NCBI GenBank assembly: GCA_902782625.1
Contig: CACZNZ010000032.1
Location: 1 to 5,466 of the forward strand
DNA from: an uncultured Lachnospiraceae bacterium
GTDB lineage: Bacteria; Bacillota; Clostridia; Lachnospirales; Lachnospiraceae
Length of the DNA: 5,466 nt
Reading direction: 5' to 3'
Under the pieces are notes generated by a model, which was given only the letters and a program-made list of their open reading frames with translations, did no database searches and was not told where the DNA came from. Position numbers and translations under genes: made by a program. Shown here piece after piece: positions 4,496-5,466 of this stretch. The number at the start of each line of letters is the position of its first letter. Position 1 is the stretch's first letter.

Positions 4496-4957
4496 TCAAG
4501 TTCGCCTGATGTAGGGCTCATAGCCCCACAGGTTCGCGCGCTTGAGCTCGAGATATTCGTGATAGGCATCATCCAATATCTGTTTTTCGTTTGGAAACCG
4601 GAGCATGTGATAAGCTTCATGGAACTTATAGTATCCGGAATCTACAAAGTACTCTTCTCTCTGTGGTTTGGAATAATAGTTTTCGGCCTTCATCAGATAC
4701 CAGTGGACTTGTTTATCTACTGTGTTATGGTAGGTGTTGAAGCTATAACTGCTTTTTCCGATGTATTTCACAATTTTAGCCTGAACGCCTGTCTCCTCCT
4801 TTACTTCTCTCAGTGCTGTATCCTTGAACTCTTCTCCTTCTTCTACTGTTCCTTTCGGCAGGACCCATCCGTCATACCGTTTTTTGTAATTCTTATACAG
4901 TAAAAGAATCTTTCCCCGAAATATTACCACACCGCCACAGCTTGTTGCTTTGATCAT
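4496..4957 (-). CDS. Nudix hydrolase
   Basis: This 153-residue protein carries a perfect Nudix box, G-x5-E-x7-R-E-V-x-E-E-x-G-V, at residues 36-58: G36, E42, R50, E51, E54, E55, G57. The glutamates bind the Mg2+ that activates water for hydrolysis of a nucleoside-diphosphate-linked substrate. The W31-V-L-P-K35 strand before the box and the short, single-domain build resemble MutT and Ap4A-hydrolase-type enzymes, so oxidised nucleotides or diadenosine polyphosphates are plausible substrates; the sequence does not fix which. The C-terminal third (aromatic-rich, with RFPNEK.ILDDAYHEYLELK at about 120-139) is the less conserved specificity region. It acts in the cytoplasm. AGGAGG (4969-4964) is 6 bases before ATG. 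A strong promoter and a leader hairpin lie upstream; no terminator separates it from the tRNA-Leu gene downstream. Confidence 0.92.
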   Translation of the reverse strand: MIKATSCGGVVIFRGKILLLYKNYKKRYDGWVLPKGTVEEGEEFKDTALREVKEETGVQAKIVKYIGKSSYSFNTYHNTVDKQVHWYLMKAENYYSKPQREEYFVDSGYYKFHEAYHMLRFPNEKQILDDAYHEYLELKRANLWGYEPYIRRT

Positions 4958-4972
4958 AGATATCCTCCTGTG

Positions 4973-5003
4973 CCGCAGGCTTGCTATAAGTGTAAGCCTG
5001 CGG
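4973..5003 (-). promoter_or_regulatory. Leader hairpin next to the Nudix ribosome site
   Basis: A perfect 10-bp GC-rich inverted repeat (CCGCAGGCTT 4973-4982 with AAGCCTGCGG 4994-5003) has an 11-base loop. In the minus-strand mRNA the hairpin falls between the predicted start point (near 5018) and AGGAGG, ending 3 bases before the ribosome site. No T-run follows, so it is not a simple terminator. It may stabilise the 5' end or tune ribosome access; it could instead be a DNA operator. Confidence 0.6.
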
Positions 5004-5024
5004 GGTGTGTGTTTACTTAGCCTT

Positions 5025-5053
5025 ACTATAACAAATTAGGAACTCTTTTTCAA
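5025..5053 (-). promoter_or_regulatory. Promoter of the Nudix gene
   Basis: TTGAAA (5053-5048), a 17-bp spacer and TATAGT (5030-5025) on the minus strand form a good sigma-A promoter. It lies 30 bases past the stop codon of the penicillin-binding protein gene. No terminator is visible between the two genes, so read-through from upstream is also possible. Confidence 0.8.
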
Positions 5054-5083
5054 GGTTTCTTGTGTGAGGGAGGATATGATGCA

Positions 5084-5466
5084 TTATTCGTTGCCGACGA
5101 TCCCTTCGTTGTCATCATACTCTTCGTAGCTTTCTTCTTCATTGCTGTCCTGATCGTTGTCGCCACTGTCATCATCTTCATCATAGCTTTCGTCGTAATT
5201 TTCGTCGTAATTTTCGTCGTAATTATCATCGTAGTTCTCGTCGGAGTCTTCTTCGTAGTTTTCGCTCTGGTCTCCATCACCGTTTTCGTCATAATTGGCG
5301 TCAGCATTGTCATTATCTTCGTAGGATTCTTCTTCTGTATCAGATTCCTTGGTCTCTTTGTCGAGCTCGTTGTTGTAATAGGATTCAAAGATTTCATGCG
5401 CGATCGGAGCGGCATATTTGCTGCCGGCACCTACATTTTCGACAAGGACGCAGACAACCAGATCGG
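5084..5466 (-). CDS. Penicillin-binding protein, C-terminal end with acidic tail (partial)
   Basis: This gene runs off the right edge of the window; 126 C-terminal residues are visible and the start is outside. The first visible residues, DLVVCVLVENVGAGSKYAAP, then IAHEIFESYY, match the last strand and helix of the transpeptidase domain of class B-like penicillin-binding proteins (VVVENPG..G..AAPI..EIF pattern). The enzyme cross-links peptidoglycan outside the membrane; the SxxK, SxN and KTG motifs would lie upstream, out of view. From about visible residue 32 the chain becomes a tail of about 95 residues dominated by D, E, N, Y and S with a YDEN repeat. The tail is extracellular by topology, highly acidic and probably disordered. 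The stop is TAA at 5084-5086. An overlapping threonine-rich open frame (5050-5430) is an artefact of the repetitive GAC/GAA codons. Confidence 0.85.
   Translation of the reverse strand, partial: DLVVCVLVENVGAGSKYAAPIAHEIFESYYNNELDKETKESDTEEESYEDNDNADANYDENGDGDQSENYEEDSDENYDDNYDENYDENYDESYDEDDDSGDNDQDSNEEESYEEYDDNEGIVGNE
5188..5247. repeat. 12-bp tandem repeat inside the penicillin-binding protein tail
   Basis: TTTCGTCGTAAT occurs three times without change (5188-5199, 5200-5211, 5212-5223), followed by two degenerate units (5224-5247). A weaker unit lies before it (5176-5187). On the coding strand each unit encodes the four residues Y-D-E-N or a variant. As the unit is a multiple of three, copy-number change by slippage would lengthen or shorten the acidic tail without breaking the frame. 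Confidence 0.9.

Noticed and set aside
4394..4903. 169-residue open frame on the plus strand
   Set aside because: It is antisense to the Nudix gene and the tRNA, lacks a ribosome site and has no family-like pattern, while the opposite strand encodes a perfect Nudix box.
5063..5115. GGGAGG followed by ATG on the plus strand
   Set aside because: The frame ends after about 15 codons and lies antisense to the penicillin-binding protein tail.
5188..5247. Regular tandem repeat as a possible CRISPR array
   Set aside because: The units are 12 bp with no spacers and encode a Y-D-E-N peptide repeat in frame.
5050..5430. Threonine/lysine-rich 126-residue open frame on the minus strand
   Set aside because: It is a shifted reading of the repetitive GAC/GAA/AAT codons. 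The neighbouring frame gives a recognisable penicillin-binding protein C-terminus that is open to the window edge.

Overview
The window looks like chromosomal DNA from a low-to-mid GC Firmicute, most likely a Clostridia/Lachnospiraceae-type gut bacterium. This rests on AGGAGG-type ribosome sites before most genes, TTGACA/TATAAT-like promoters, short intergenic gaps closed by GC-rich hairpin terminators, a tRNA without an encoded CCA end, and a penicillin-binding protein with a long acidic tail. The taxonomic placement is inference; no phylogenetic marker is complete enough to prove it.

Left part (1-1591): a stand-alone GyrI/Cass2-like effector-binding protein (+, 211-684) and a secreted protein with two bacterial SH3 domains (-, 868-1398) converge on two back-to-back terminators, one for each strand (717-763 and 773-818). 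The SH3 gene's upstream region carries an 11-bp-period direct repeat 10 bp before a -10 box. This is the layout of a promoter activated by an OmpR/PhoB-type response regulator.

Middle (1592-4020): two overlapping unknown genes (+, 1592-2101 and 2098-2316) form a compact operon with an extended -10 promoter, a leader of about 12 nt and an 18-bp hairpin terminator. The same hairpin probably also terminates the convergent hipBA toxin-antitoxin operon (-, 3861 down to 2355). HipA keeps the autophosphorylation serine, the ATP-site lysine and the catalytic Asp/Asn/Asp residues. The hipBA promoter is near consensus (TTGACA-17-TATACT). It carries two copies of an AAGCCGTACGG palindrome, one in the -35/-10 spacer and one just after the predicted transcription start: a convincing candidate autoregulatory operator pair.

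Right part (4021-5466), all on the minus strand: a 64-residue cysteine-rich protein of unknown role; a tRNA-Leu(CAA) with its own promoter and terminator; a Nudix hydrolase with a perfect Nudix box, a strong promoter and a leader hairpin beside its ribosome site; and the C-terminal end of a class B-like penicillin-binding protein cut off by the window edge. The last gene has no start codon inside the window, and a threonine-rich open frame lies over it. The true frame gives a transpeptidase C-terminus followed by an Asp/Glu/Tyr/Asn-rich tail built partly on a 12-bp DNA repeat. No mobile element, CRISPR array or rRNA is visible, and no non-coding stretch exceeds about 210 bases.
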